Below, piece after piece: positions 31,892 to 44,030 of a stretch of 64,000 nucleotides of DNA. The translations under genes and the position numbers were made by a program. Source of the stretch: Hyposmocoma kahamanoa (taxonomy: Eukaryota > Arthropoda > Insecta > Lepidoptera > Cosmopterigidae); NCBI RefSeq assembly GCF_003589595.1, contig NW_020653993.1:6347353-6411352 (forward strand), read 5' to 3'. Positions within the stretch are counted from its first letter, which is position 1. Each line of letters opens with the position of its first letter. The notes beneath the pieces were generated by a model, which saw only the letters and a program-made list of their open reading frames with translations, ran no database searches and was not told the origin of the DNA.

Positions 31892-32971
31892 CTTAAATTA
31901 CGTCACTGAAAACAATCTACAATGAAACATTAGAAGTGAAACAATGTTTTCGTATCCAAACCGTTAATTTTATGATTTGCATTAATATTAGACATGATTG
32001 GGTTTTGGCGGTGACCTTGGAGCCTGTTAATTGGCTTGTTTGAAAAAATAAATTTACGTGATTTACATAAAAAAAAATATGTTGCAAACGTGAAAAAAAT
32101 ATAACAATGAAAGTGGTTTACCATAATAGAATTATAAGATATTAATTTCAGTGAAGTCTATGCTTTGATCAACGACACTCACACAAAAGACCATGTTTTT
32201 AACTTCTATCTTGTGTGTACTAAAAACAAGAAAAGAACTGGGCCATATCATGAAGTATGAAGGTGCTAGAGATGTTATAGCAGACTCATGTACTACAGAC
32301 CTTACGAGTTATTTAGTAAATTGAACTCGTTTCTTTTATGTATGTGCATCCACGTTAGGATAGGACTTTGCATTTCTTGTGTCGACAGTCTATCAGAACA
32401 ACTTTCCAATAATCAACAAAAAAATCATTATCGTCCTCAATATTTTATCTCTGATTTGACCAGTAACTACAACATTTCTGATAATTATTTCGTCGTTTGC
32501 GCTCAGATTGTAAGTGGTTTTAATTTTAAAGGTGCCTATAGCTAACGGTAAATATCTCGAACATTCCGATTATGTCATGATATTTATACAGGAAAGTTAC
32601 AGTCTAGTTCAAGTAAGTGTACCACAAAATAAATACAATACTTGGAATAAATAATGAAGTATCAAGCTCACGACTGTCAAGTAAATTTTAACCAACCAGT
32701 GTTGCTATGATTGACTAATTTTCCAATTGTTCATGAAAACAGTGGGTCTGTGTATAGTGACTATTTATATAGATCACATGATAACGGTGATGATCTTCAT
32801 TAAAGTATAAATAGAAACTTTCGAACATTAAAGCTTAACATATCAAAGTGGTGTGCTTGCCCTTTGATAATAATATATTTTCTTAAATTAATAGTGGATT
32901 TGTTTATTGGTATTAATGGATCTTTTAAATTGTATTAACCAAAACAATGTACTTTATATGAAATATATAAG

Positions 32972-33358
32972 CTACAAAAAGAGGATGGTGATACTATAAG
33001 AATGATTGCGGATGCTATTTTTTCCCCATCCTAAACAATGGGGTTGTTTTTTTTTTCTAGAGCACGAAAATACAGAACATCCAGTCTTAAAAGCCTTGAC
33101 ACATTCCATCCTGCAGAAACTCGATGACAGTTTCTGACACGAATTTTTCTGACTTAATTTACGTGGTTTAATCTTTACTTTCCTTTTTTTGTCTGTTTGG
33201 TTTGATACGTCATATTCCGAATTTTCATCATATTGTATCAGTTTGATTGGACGCGGTGCACTTTTGTTATTTTTCTTCGTATATGTACCGTTACCCGTTT
33301 TACTTCGCAACCAATTATTCTGTGAACCCAAAAATATTTTGCTATTGATATCCATCAC
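32972..33358 (-). pseudogene. Degenerate member C of the seven-Cys family
   Basis: The open frame encodes about 127 residues from MDINSKIFLG. It keeps cysteines 1-5 of the family pattern with exact spacing (C-x7-C-x3-C-x7-C-x4-C), preceded by a basic stretch, KVKIKPRKLSQK. After Cys5 the frame passes an A10 tract and the expected x11-C-x3-C is missing. No other frame restores it. No signal-peptide exon was found between here and the end of gene D at 33979. It may be a decaying paralog, or its leader and last exon may be elsewhere. Confidence 0.5.
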
Positions 33359-33978
33359 TTGAGAGCTTTACTTTTTAAAACACAAGGCTATTCTAGCAAC
33401 ATTTATGTTATGTCAACCACATAATGTTTGCTCAATTAGTTGTTAATAAAACACAATGATGATTTTAAGGGCTTTATTCTGAGGAGTGCAAGGAAAAGCT
33501 ATCTACAGACCAAACCGTCAAAACGTCTTAAAAATCAGACTTCTACAATAATTCTCTTGTTAACTGATAACTTATTTTTTGGCTTGTATGAAGACAACGC
33601 AGTACATATGGTTCTCGTTCTGTCAGTCAAATTTGAAGCACCAGAAATCAGAACATATTATCTTTTCTTACTATGAGATACGTACCTACTGTAGTGTCAT
33701 GTTTATGTGTATGTTCAATTTCAAAATAATGTTGGCATTTATTCGAATCTATCAAAAGTATGATTTTATGTGTTCATTCCTGATTTCATGTTTTATTCCC
33801 AAAACTGTCGTGTTTCTTTTATATTTTACCTATTATAAATTTCTTTATTTTGTTTTTATATTGAATTCAATACGTTGATAAATAAATGAGTTAGTCGAAG
33901 CTGGTTCATCAACCTTCTAATGTGGTGCCACTGTCCCCACTGCTAAGTTAAAGTACAGAAATTCTGTGCTTAATTCTC

Positions 33979-36900
33979 TTATCTGCTATCTAAATTTACG
34001 ATAATGTCTTTATCATTATCATAGTAGTCTTCGGCGTCGAGAGCAAAGTAACTATCATAACTGTCACTATATTTCGTCCCATTTACATATTCCTCTTGAC
34101 ACATTGACGCACATTCTTCATTCGCTAACTGTATAAAGTTCGGGCTACAATCGTATGACTCACAAACATAATTGTATATTTTACCACATACATTTGTACA
34201 TAAAAGTAAAGATCTCTGATCGCAAGATGTGAACATGTTTCTTCTTGTATATCCTAAGTCATTTTCTTTTGCTTTCATAGAACGTAATGTTCCGTCTAGC
34301 TTTTCTCTATTAAATATATCGTCTGACTTTGTATTATCATGTTCCAAATTACTATTTCGTTTTATGCGATTCTGTCGTTTTTTATCTTTACGTTTATTTT
34401 TTAATTTTACAACTTTTGCTGGTATTTTTTCTAATTCGTCATCTTCTGAATTCAATATTTCCGATAATGTTACATTTTTACCAGTTTTCATTGGAAAATC
34501 TGATAATTTTATATCATTAAGCATTTTGCGGTCGGTTTGCTGGAAAATTTCTTTAAGTGTATAATGCAACTTAATTTTAAGTTTTATTTCATGTTGTTAG
34601 CTACATTGTAATCAACACACATTTCCTTTTCAATCGCAGGTAGACAATTTTTAACGCAAAATACACAATTTAAATTTTATTTTAAAAGAGAAAAATAGGT
34701 TGAACGAGATATTATCCAATAAATGTTTATTCCCAATACTATTCAAAATCCAATATATTTACGAGAAATACAACGGACTACACGTAATGAGTACTTTTTT
34801 TGTTAATAAAATTGTTGCGTCATTGAACAGCACCTAAACTGATGGAAAGTGAGGATGGAGCATGCACACCTGTAGATTACCTATTCCCTCTCGCCTTGCA
34901 AAGGCCCAAGTTGAAGCGTTTAGGGAACATATCTGCTGGCAGGGTATTCTATTCCAAAGTCATACGTCCATCCTTAAACGTCATATAGTTGTGTATAAAT
35001 CTCTTTTAGAGAGATTACTTGACCGCCAGGTCTACCAGGCTTACTAGAGAGGAAACAGAAGAATTTCAGCATTGAAACTTTAAGCATGAGTGACAATAAC
35101 AGAAACATCCTTCAGGCCCAAGCAAGTGTGCACAGTGTGTAATTTTTGTATGAAAAACGTATTTTTCTAGACACCCCATGGTCATATATTAAATACGATA
35201 TTTTAATTACAACGTACTTTGGATCGTTACGTGATCATATTTTTTTTATGTTTTTTTATAATATCAAGTGAAGGGACAAACAAGTCGTGCGCCTGAAGGT
35301 AAGCTACACACCTGTCTATAACAGATGTAGGGCCACTGAGAGCTTTAAATCACAAAGATCGGAGGGGCACTGTCACTGTCCCGTCACCCTGAGACTTATA
35401 TGTAAACTAACCTAACTTCTAAACTCGTTATCTGAGGCTGGAGAATACTTCATAAGTTGGTGATAACTTTTGGAAACTCTATCTGGTATGTAGATTTTGT
35501 TATGGTGTTTTTCCTTCATGGAAGCAAGATTTTTTTTACACGCTGATGTGCTTACCATGCAAGATCAAATTCTTTGTTAAATTGATTTTTATTTGTACAA
35601 ATATGTTATTGTGTAGCCCATCGTACATCTAACCCCAACTACTGAGTAAAATAAATATATTATTTAAAAATCCCGAAAAAAAAACTACATTTCTACTATA
35701 ACTAATGAGTAAATAAAGTGGAAATTGCAAAAACTACGGTGATTCTACTTTAATACAGAATAAAATGTGTATTTTTTTTCTTTAAAAGGCATAAAAATAA
35801 CGATGTCTGTACAGAAGTAGCCTTAGAGCAGGTATGATCACATCATTGAACGTTAAAATAGTTTAAATCATAGCAATAAATTCCTTTATTTCGCAAATAA
35901 GCAAATTTGGATTGAAATTAATTATACATAAAAATTTTGCGAGCGTTTAGAACCAATATTATTTTATTTGCTTAAGTTTTTCATTATTCTCAATAATATT
36001 AAAATGCGATCCCCTCCCGCGTCTCGTCGATGTAAAGACCATCCTTTGATAGTGGTCAACAAACATTATGCAAAACTGATTGCGCGAATAGTTTGTTCAA
36101 AGGTGTGTCCATGCATAGTATAATCAAGATGAGTAGGCTAACTCTATACAAACGTAGGAGCATGTCTTGTATGTGTGCACGCCCGCCGCGTGCCGTATAC
36201 GGACAAATTTGCGCAATCTAGCCATGCACTAGCGTTGTATAACCCTCCTGGTCATCCCAACGCGCATTTCTTTATTATGCGAATGTGTGCATTAGTACAC
36301 GGTGTGCAGCGGGAGTGCACACACCGCAGATGAAAAAAATACTGTCGTAATTTAAAGTGAATTGAAAAAATACGATTAAAAAAACACTGAATTAAACCAA
36401 TATTATAATATTCTCGTTTATAAATGGATATAAAAATTAAGTTGTATATGTTTTTATAATATCAAATGACGGGACGAACAAGTCGTGCGCCGAATGGGAA
36501 GTGACACGCCCCTTACAGTGTCACTCAGATCTTTATATCGCAAAGATTGGGCATTGCCATTGCGCGCACACATAAGTTGACAAGTCCTTTGTGCTTGTAA
36601 TTTCACCCTTACGCTGCGAAACCGGAACGTTGTAATGTTGACATTACTGCTTGGCGGCAGAAATAGGTAAGGTGGCAGAACTTCCCTGGACAAACTTTCA
36701 CAAGGAGCTCTGCTGCTATTATAATATTAATATGTAAAAATAAAAACAGTTACATTTATTCGCAATAAGATCCATTCAGAACTTTTTTGAAATGTTGTGT
36801 TTTCTCAATTCAACAATTTCGAGTTACGACAGTATTATGTTTCGTGTACGACATGTAAGCCGCGCTGTTGCATAGGAATGCAGTTACCATACTTGTCTTA

Positions 36901-39662
36901 TAATACAATGGTCTATGTAACGTCATTTTTGAGCCTTAACTAAAGGCCACTGTGCACAGCTGTAGGATCGAAGTTGAATCAGTGGGTCTACTATAGTTCC
37001 CCGTTCGACATCCGTCCGAAACTGTCAAATAAGCAATAATAATACTCAACCAAGTTAAAAAGCAATGCCAAGTATGAAGCTTCATTCGCATCATGTTTGT
37101 TTTAATTTAGTAGAATATTACTTATTTAACAGTAAGGACGCGTTCCCATTATGTCGTGACGATAGTTAGTCATACAATTTAAAGTGTCGTGACTTGTATT
37201 TTTAAATGAATTTGTTCACACATAGTAAAATACGATTAACTGTCGTTCACTTGACTTTATTGACGTTACGACGACAGACTGTCGTGACAATGGGAAGAGA
37301 TTGAACGACAGTCATCTGACGATAAAAAAACGTCACGATAAAAATGTGACGACAGATAATCGCAGCTTCAAACGATTATGTCTTGCAAGCGACAAGGAGA
37401 TTGCCGTGATACAACAAATTGTCGTCACGATCTAGTGAGAACAGCAAGACACGATAGTCGTTCAACAATAAAATAAACGTCCACGACACAGTCACGACGG
37501 ATAGTTGTGATATGGGAACAGGCTAGACGCGACAGTCGTCCAACGATAAATAAAACGTTACGACATGGAAACGCGCCAATTGTTTCGGACGAATGTCATG
37601 GAACAAGAGTACAAGGCCTGGTTTCAATATTACATTTCTTATAATTATATTCGTTATGCTCCCGGTGTGGTTTGATTTACTACATTACAGTTGGAGAACC
37701 AGATTTTTCCCTCAAGTCTTGTTGTGGGTTTTGAAGTTATTCATTTATTCTAGAATAAAATGCCATTTGTAAAGTTATTTTAACTATGTCACTTTAGGGT
37801 TCAAAATGTAACCTATAATAATGTACATCAGGGGGTCGAATATTACTTATTTGACAGTAATTGTTTCGAATAGATGTTGGACGGAGCACGCCAGCAGACC
37901 CATAGGCCTGATGCGATGACGTTCCTTCAGCGGTGCACAAAAGCCTTAAATTTTGCAAAGCATAATACTTACATTAAGCATAACAACAACTAGAACCGGT
38001 TTCTCTTCTTTTTCCTCTGGTAATGCCAATCGTTTTTTATCTGAACTTCTGTAGCTTAGCGCAGAGTGCTTTGGTGAATACAAATCCCTTATAACTCTTA
38101 ATCGGCGATCGTTCTTTTGGATCAACTTGTGTAAGGTGTTTACGAATGATATATTTGAATTGCCATTTATTAAAACCTAAAAATTTTTAAACTGTTAGAA
38201 CTGTAGTAATTTTTTTTGTTTTACCACGATATTCAATTATTTTTGAGAAATTACTCAACTAGTTATAATTATTATTATAAAGATCGAACACTAAAAATAT
38301 TCCTTCGAATCGAAAATAATGACGTAATAGATTACTCACAGATGGCGCTACAGTAAAAAAGTGGTTGAAAAACCAAAAAAACAAAGATCTGCAACAAGTC
38401 GATAGAAAAATTTGTGACGTCCGTTGGTTCGTTCCGTGGCTTAGTTGGCATAGTGTCTAGCACGGTTTGCTGGAATATTCTGGTTCGAATCTAGCCGGAT
38501 CGAAGAAACTGTTTTCTTAATATTCGATCTTTGTATTAATATTATTTTAGAACAGTTTTTTTATGAAAAATAAACACACGCCAACCGACGATGGTTCCTA
38601 CGCGTTTGTCTAAAAAATATCTATTCCTTCTAGCTGTGAAGAGCAACAAATTGCAGTCTTCAGATTTTTTTTATTGAAAAGAGCCCCAAACAATCAACGG
38701 TGCACGTCACATGAAATAGGAAATAGAGTTTATGCTACCCGTCACCGATATGAAAGACGTGTACTCGCGTATCATTCATAATTTGCGTCACCAAAATTAT
38801 TATTATCATATATAGTATAGTTTGAATCTGTTGGATATAATTAGTCGTCTGACGTTGTTCTGTGACATAATAGTAATTGGCTGTGTTTCCATATGAAAGT
38901 AAGAAGTGAAATTGATGGTCAACGCTTTATAAAAATAGCGCGTATTTGACATTGGATTTGCTTTTTGTGCGAGTTACTTGGAAAGTGCACAAGCGCCGCC
39001 GCTCTTTGTGAATTGCGTTTTAACCGTTGTGATCCGGCTATTGTACTTTCGAACGAATTACTGTGCAAAGTGGTTAAACGAATTAATTCCAATCAACTTA
39101 AACAACACGTTATTATTTATAAATGATACGTGACAAAATCGGTGACAAGGGCGTTTCCTTCAACGTCTCCATTACGTTCATACATATACAATAATGACTC
39201 GTATCAATGATGAGATGAATGATAATTTCATCTTGACTCCAGCAAAATCAATTGATATGGATTTAAGATGACAATACGACGTCCTACTTTCTCTTTTATG
39301 ATACGTGATGTTACTTTGTCCATTGTCTATTTATCAGAGTTCTCAATGGAATATGACATCCCATAGGACAATAATAAATTACAAATCAAACGACATACGT
39401 GATATAGGTGCTAATTATCTATATTTTATACATTGTTGTAAGGTGCGGTACTGCGCTCGGGCGGTTACATACGTACGCTTGATATGTCGTCACAAAGGGG
39501 ACTTCTCATGGGTTCATGGCATTGGCCGCTCTTATGTTTATTATTGAGTCCACCTTCAGTTTTTACATGGCTTACATAAGGTAACTTAAATATATAGTTT
39601 CATGTCGAACTTACCACAGAATACAAAATGAGCGCAAGAAACATCAATTTACTAAATGACAT
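33979..39662 (-). CDS. Secreted seven-Cys protein D, three exons over 5.7 kb
   Basis: Exon 1 (39662-39615) encodes the leader MSFSKLMFLALILYSV and ends at GTG|GTAAGT. Exon 2 (38176-37973), 68 codons open with AG and GTAAGT borders, encodes VLINGNSNISFVNTLHKL through VVVMLN; it has no usable ATG and was found only by the splice signals. Exon 3 (34569-33979) encodes 196 residues with the seven-Cys domain (spacing 7-3-7-4-11-3) and an acidic Asp/Tyr-rich C-terminus. All joins are phase 0. A TATATAAG-like box (minus strand CTTATATAGAG, 39728-39718) lies about 60 bp upstream of the ATG, with a CAGT initiator-like motif at 39683. The 3.4-kb second intron is filled with repeats. Linking exon 3 to exons 1-2 is inference from phase, strand and order. 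Confidence 0.65.
34835..35040 (-). mobile_element. Jockey-like LINE 3' fragment
   Basis: The interval CGCCTTGCAAAGGCCCAAGT to GGTATTCTATTCC matches the corresponding part of the 40220-40320 LINE. In reverse it encodes WNRIPCQQICSLNAST, near the usual LINE C-terminus. It lies in the second intron of gene D. Confidence 0.55.
35263..35402 (+). repeat. 250-bp dispersed repeat, 5' half
   Basis: AGTGAAGGGACAAACAAGTC to CCGTCACCCTGAGACTTA, in gene D's second intron. Confidence 0.65.
36461..36715 (+). repeat. 250-bp dispersed repeat
   Basis: AATGACGGGACGAACAAGTC to CTTCCCTGGACAAACTTTCA, in gene D's second intron. Confidence 0.7.
36925..37955. mobile_element. Nested foldback element in the gene D intron
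   Basis: Arms of about 115 bp at 36925-37045 and 37840-37955 are diverged inverted copies (GTCAAATAAG...; GGTCTACTATAG versus GGTCTGCTGGC). A related single arm lies at 59130-59240. A second MITE, 37132-37577, sits inside. Confidence 0.6.
37132..37577. mobile_element. MITE full of GTCGTGACGA-like palindromes
   Basis: The ends read GGACGCGTTCCCATTATGTC and, in reverse complement, GGCGCGTTTCCATGTCGTAA. The interior repeats CGTCACGA/TCGTGACG many times. No open frame. Confidence 0.65.
38431..38546 (+). mobile_element. tRNA-derived SINE, family 2
   Basis: GTTCCGTGGCTTAGTTGGCA (A-box), GGTTCGAATCTAG (B-box), GGATCGAAGA and the tail TTCGATCTTTGTATTAAT. Confidence 0.7.
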
Positions 39663-40219
39663 TTTGTTTTACTTTACACACTGGCATTCACGTCTAGCGG
39701 CAGCATTTTATTCTAAACTCTATATAAGTAAAGGAAACTCCAGATCATTAATTTTCCATGTACTTCATTACGCCAACTGCAAAACGTCTTGGTGCATAAC
39801 ATTTTACTTTCGGTCAATAAAAATGAAATTACATGAATAATATTCATAACTTTGATTGGGTTATAAAATGTGAATTCGTTACGTATCTAGCTTTTACCTT
39901 TTTTTTTTGTATTTACAGAGAACAATCAATCCGTTCTTGTGCAACCAGTGGCATTTTACATTTTACGATTTAAATAACTCTATCGATTAAATGACACTAA
40001 TGACCTTCTTCTCTACGGTGCTTGTCCAAGTAGTGATGGTCGGGTATACAGCTCTGCTTTATTTCTGTTGAATCAAAATAGTTGAGCGTCACGGAAAATA
40101 ATATTGGTTCGTAAATTTGGAGCCCAATGCTCCTACGAATATTTTTTTTTTGTTCAAAGTTATAATAATATTTTAATTCAAATGTAAATGTACATTTGAC
40201 TTCCATCTCATCTGACGGA

Positions 40220-41720
40220 AAGTGTACCACCACCACCTAAATAATGCTTTTTCACTCTCGCCTTGAAAAGGTTCAAGTTGTAACGTTCAGGGAACAAGTC
40301 TGTAGGCAGGGAATTCCACCCATAGCCATATAAATGTGGAAGCGTAAAGCTTCATGCGACTCTTTGGAATATCCACAACATAGGGGTGGAATCCAAGCCT
40401 ACGCCTAGTCCCCCGATGATGGGAAGGGGAAGGCGGAATTAAATCGTGTAATTCCATCGCACACTCTCCGTGATGTATCCTGTTAAATACCGACAAGCAG
40501 GCAACTTTACGGAGGTGTTTAAGGCTCCGCAGCTTCGCCTCTACTAATTCCGACTCACCTGTAAGCCTCTTGACACGCTTGTCAATTGAACCCAAGGTGA
40601 CCAGTTGATATGTAGCAGAGGCATCCCAAAGGTGGCAGCAGTGCTCCATTCACGACCAAACTTGTGCTTGATACAGCTGAAGCAACTGTCCCGGTGCGAA
40701 GTAATGCCTCACCTTGGAAAGGATTCCAAGCTTCCTGACTGCATTTTTGGCCATGGATTCAATGTATCTGCCGAAGTTCAGTTCAGTTTCTGGACGACAG
40801 GTCCATTCTAAGTAGCTGGAGACAGTCGGCTATCGGTATGGATATATCACGAAAAGTCGGAGTCTGCTCAAAGGGACTCCGTTTTGTGAAGAGTAGACAC
40901 GCCTGCGTTTTGGTAGTTAAATTTGACAAGATTGGCATCGCCCCGATCGGAGACTGCCTTGAGTGTCAAATCCAAACGGCTAACCATAGACTCTCGATAA
41001 GACTGGATTTCCTCTCCACTGACCGTTGCATTGGTCAATTACCTACCTATAACTGTGCTGTCATCAGCATACGCATAGGTACCTGGAATTAACATATAAG
41101 AGCCTATGCATACGTCGTATTTTAAACGCGCAGACGACGCGCTTTTCACGAACACATTTTGAACGCGCGTTTACGGCGCCGAAGATATTCGAAAAGCAAA
41201 TTGTGGAGTATGTATTGATTGAAACGCGCGTAAAACGCGATACAAACGCGAGTTCGAAGCGTGTTTGCATCGAATCAAACATCGCATTGCAAAACTGAGG
41301 AAAGGGGCAAGGTACTACGTTTACATTTTCTCCTTTTTAACATCAATAATAAAGCTAGCGTAAGCAGTGTTATCTCAACTCACGCTATGTGCTGCTATTG
41401 AGTGAAACGCGCCTTTACGGCGCTTATGAATTTGTAAACGTGTGCTTAGGTGTACTGGCTAAGACTGAATCTCGTTTGAAACGCGTTAATGTCATCAGCG
41501 CGTAGTCAGCACGTCCTCTGCGCATCGTCTGCGTGTATAAAATACGCCGTGTGCATAGGCCCTCATTGATATGCAGCAGAAAGAGTGTTGGTGCAGACAG
41601 TACGGACATCGAACTATCGTCCGATGTTCAGAAGAGTAGTCTTCTAAAACCACTCGAATGGAACGTTCACTCAAGAAATCCGAGAACCAATTGCAAAGGT
41701 CAGTGTGGGTCAGCGTCATA
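40220..41720 (-). mobile_element. Jockey-like LINE fragment split by a MITE
   Basis: On the minus strand the RT begins at 41719 with LTHTDLCNWFSDFLSERSI, continues to TLFLLHIN, is interrupted by a MITE (about 41104-41563), and resumes with PGTYAYADDSTVIG (41090-41050), the catalytic YADD box. The C-terminal part at 40649-40287 has EHCCHLWDAS, SIDKRVKRL, LRKVACLSVFNRIHHGEC and IPPSPSHHRGTRR, typical of jockey-clade elements from Lepidoptera. Several frameshifts make it inactive. Confidence 0.75.
41104..41563. mobile_element. MITE inserted in the LINE reverse transcriptase
   Basis: The ends are GAGCCTATGCATACGTCGTA and GGGCCTATGCACACGGCGTA (in reverse complement), followed by CGCGCAGACGAYGCGC. 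The insertion breaks the LINE between LLHIN and IPGTY. A T(G/T)A trinucleotide on both sides may be the target duplication, as in the Harbinger group. Confidence 0.65.
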
Positions 41721-42486
41721 TATGTAAACTAAATACATCAAACAGCCTAGTAAGGTTTAAAAAGTAATATACAGTCAACTACCTAGCTGTAGCTAGCTGG
41801 CTATACATGAGTGGTCAGGGAAAGCTGTACTATCACTAACAACCCTAGTTGCCTACCTAACAGCCTAGCCCTAACCATACGCTACGGAATATATACTTAT
41901 ATAAATAGTAGGGGAAGCCGGTCACCGTGCGACCTAAGGCAACAGACGGAAAGGGGGAAGGATAAGGGTGCTTTAGGAAATGGTTTTCTCACTGCCAGTC
42001 TCACAGACTCACAAGACTGATCAGATAAGCTAACGGCTAAAGGTGTCTTGGCCGCAGTGAGAGGATGCTGTAGTCAGGAGTGCTCCGTTGTCAATAAGTT
42101 GCAAGCGTTGATGCCTGAATTCAAAGAGAGTTTTATTTACAAAACTTAAGCTATACAAAACGGTATTTAAGAGTGTGTGACTATAAACAATATTATTTTT
42201 AAATGTGTACATAAAGTTGACTACTCTACTCAGTAGCCTAGTTCAGAACGGTCATTGCACTGCTGAGTAGTCTATTGTCATCACTTAGCAAATGTCCGGT
42301 CAGGTTGTCTGTTTACGTCACGTGCACGTGAACAAGTAAGGTAGTTTAGTAAGTAAGGTAGGCTTGTAAAAACCTCCACATTTAAATGTCGAAATTACAA
42401 ACCAATAATTTTCCTTACTTATATTTTTAAGGTTAAATCAATCATAAATATGAGTATTAAGAATAATTATCCTCTTTTGTGATACC

Positions 42487-42660
42487 AAGTGATGGGAAGA
42501 ACAAGTCGTGCTCCTGTTGGTAAGCGACACGTTTGTCCATAAATGTTGTAGTGCTACTCAGACCACTGCGCCCGTCACACTGAGACCTAAGTAGACTAGT
42601 CCCATGTGCCAGTAATTTCACTAGCACCCTTACCCTTCAATACCGGAACACAAGGAGCTG
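42487..42660 (+). repeat. 250-bp dispersed repeat, internally deleted
   Basis: AGTGATGGGAAGAACAAGTC to ATACCGGAACACAAGGAGCT. Confidence 0.65.
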
Positions 42661-43061
42661 AACTGGTAATTGATTCTCAGAGTTGTTATATACGTTATTA
42701 TATACATTTCCTAACATACACATTTATAAGTATATACATTACATCTATAGTATAAAATATACGAACAATGCTGGGAAATAAATTGTTAACAATGTGCGAA
42801 CCACATGTGGTCTGTGGTGCGAACGCATCCATCGCCCTAGTATTGGGGATTTCCACCAATTTGTTATAATATTTTAATCAGTTTCCGATGTTCCGTAACC
42901 ACTTTTATTGCAATAATGCAGTTGTGTGATTAACCTTCTCTATTTTATGATTTTCAAAAGCCTGCGTTGGTTTTGATCAACGCTAAACCTCTCCCTAGTC
43001 CAGAATATTGAGACATGATTTTAAGTCCATAGAAGACGTCGTACATTAGTAGCACTATAGT

Positions 43062-43290
43062 TCCTCGTGGAAGAGTTCGTGAATAGGATTACTCCTTACT
43101 TATTTCTGCCGTCAAACCGTAATGTGAGCATTACTGCGCTCCGATTCTAAAGGGAAAGGGTGCCGGTGAAATTACAGACACGTGATATATGCCTACTTAT
43201 GTCTCAAGGTGCCAGATGCAGTGGCAGTATCCCTCAGATTTTTGCGATTTAAAACTATCAGTGTGACTGCAACTGTCATGTTTGACAAAT
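43062..43290 (-). repeat. 250-bp dispersed repeat
   Basis: CTCGTGGAAGAGTTCGTGAA to GACAAATCTCATGTGTG, minus orientation, diverged. Confidence 0.6.
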
Positions 43291-43331
43291 CTCATGTGTG
43301 TATTTGCGTCCTGGTGAGAATGTAAGTGTTA

Positions 43332-43542
43332 AGGACTATCCACACACATCAGGGCCGTGCCCGGGACGTGAAAGGGGCTTGCTAGTTTATATGCACTGCG
43401 GGCCCGTCCCGGCACCGGCCCGGACACGGCCATTTGTGAACGAATTCATACAAAACGTTCGCAACGATATTTTTTTTGAGCCCCTGACGGAGCACGGCCC
43501 GTCCACGTCCAGGGCACGGCCCGGATATGTGTGGATAGACCT
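43332..43542. mobile_element. GC-rich MITE
   Basis: Inverted ends GGACTATCCACACACATCAG and GGTCTATCCACACATATCCG are followed by GGGCCGTGCCC on each side. The interior has further GGCCCGGACACGG blocks. The flanks TAA and TTT do not make a clear target duplication. Confidence 0.65.
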
Positions 43543-44030
43543 TTAGGCATTCGTTTTCATCGTAATTCATTTTCGATAGCCAGTCAATTATCAATTTGTT
43601 GCACTTAGTGGACAAATTTTATTTTTTTGGAGAATGTGGTGCTTGTAGATCAACATAGTGTTTTCTCAGAAAGGTTTGGAGGATGAATAACAGGAGTTTC
43701 GTTAGAACTTTACATTACAATGTTTATAAGGCTCAAACGTAGGGAACTGATAAGGACCAAATGTGGCAATTTTGAATAATGCACGCTATGAATATTGACT
43801 GACATAACGCGTAACATACCGATCCGATGCCAATCGATTTTCTGTGCGATCAGATAGCAGTTTAATTACTTACATCTGAAGTAATCAACGTGCACGCTGG
43901 ACTTCACTTTGGCGAGTTTACCATCAAATCGGACATGTCCCTGTTAACAAAAGAATCAGAGGAAACGTTTCATTCCGAATTCAAGAGTAAAACTCCCATG
44001 AGTAGCAAATCCAACTAGCATATACGTGTG

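Noticed and set aside
43298..43615. Overlapping 80-codon frames rich in Pro, Gly and Arg
   Set aside because: They translate the GC-rich MITE; both strands are open because of base composition.
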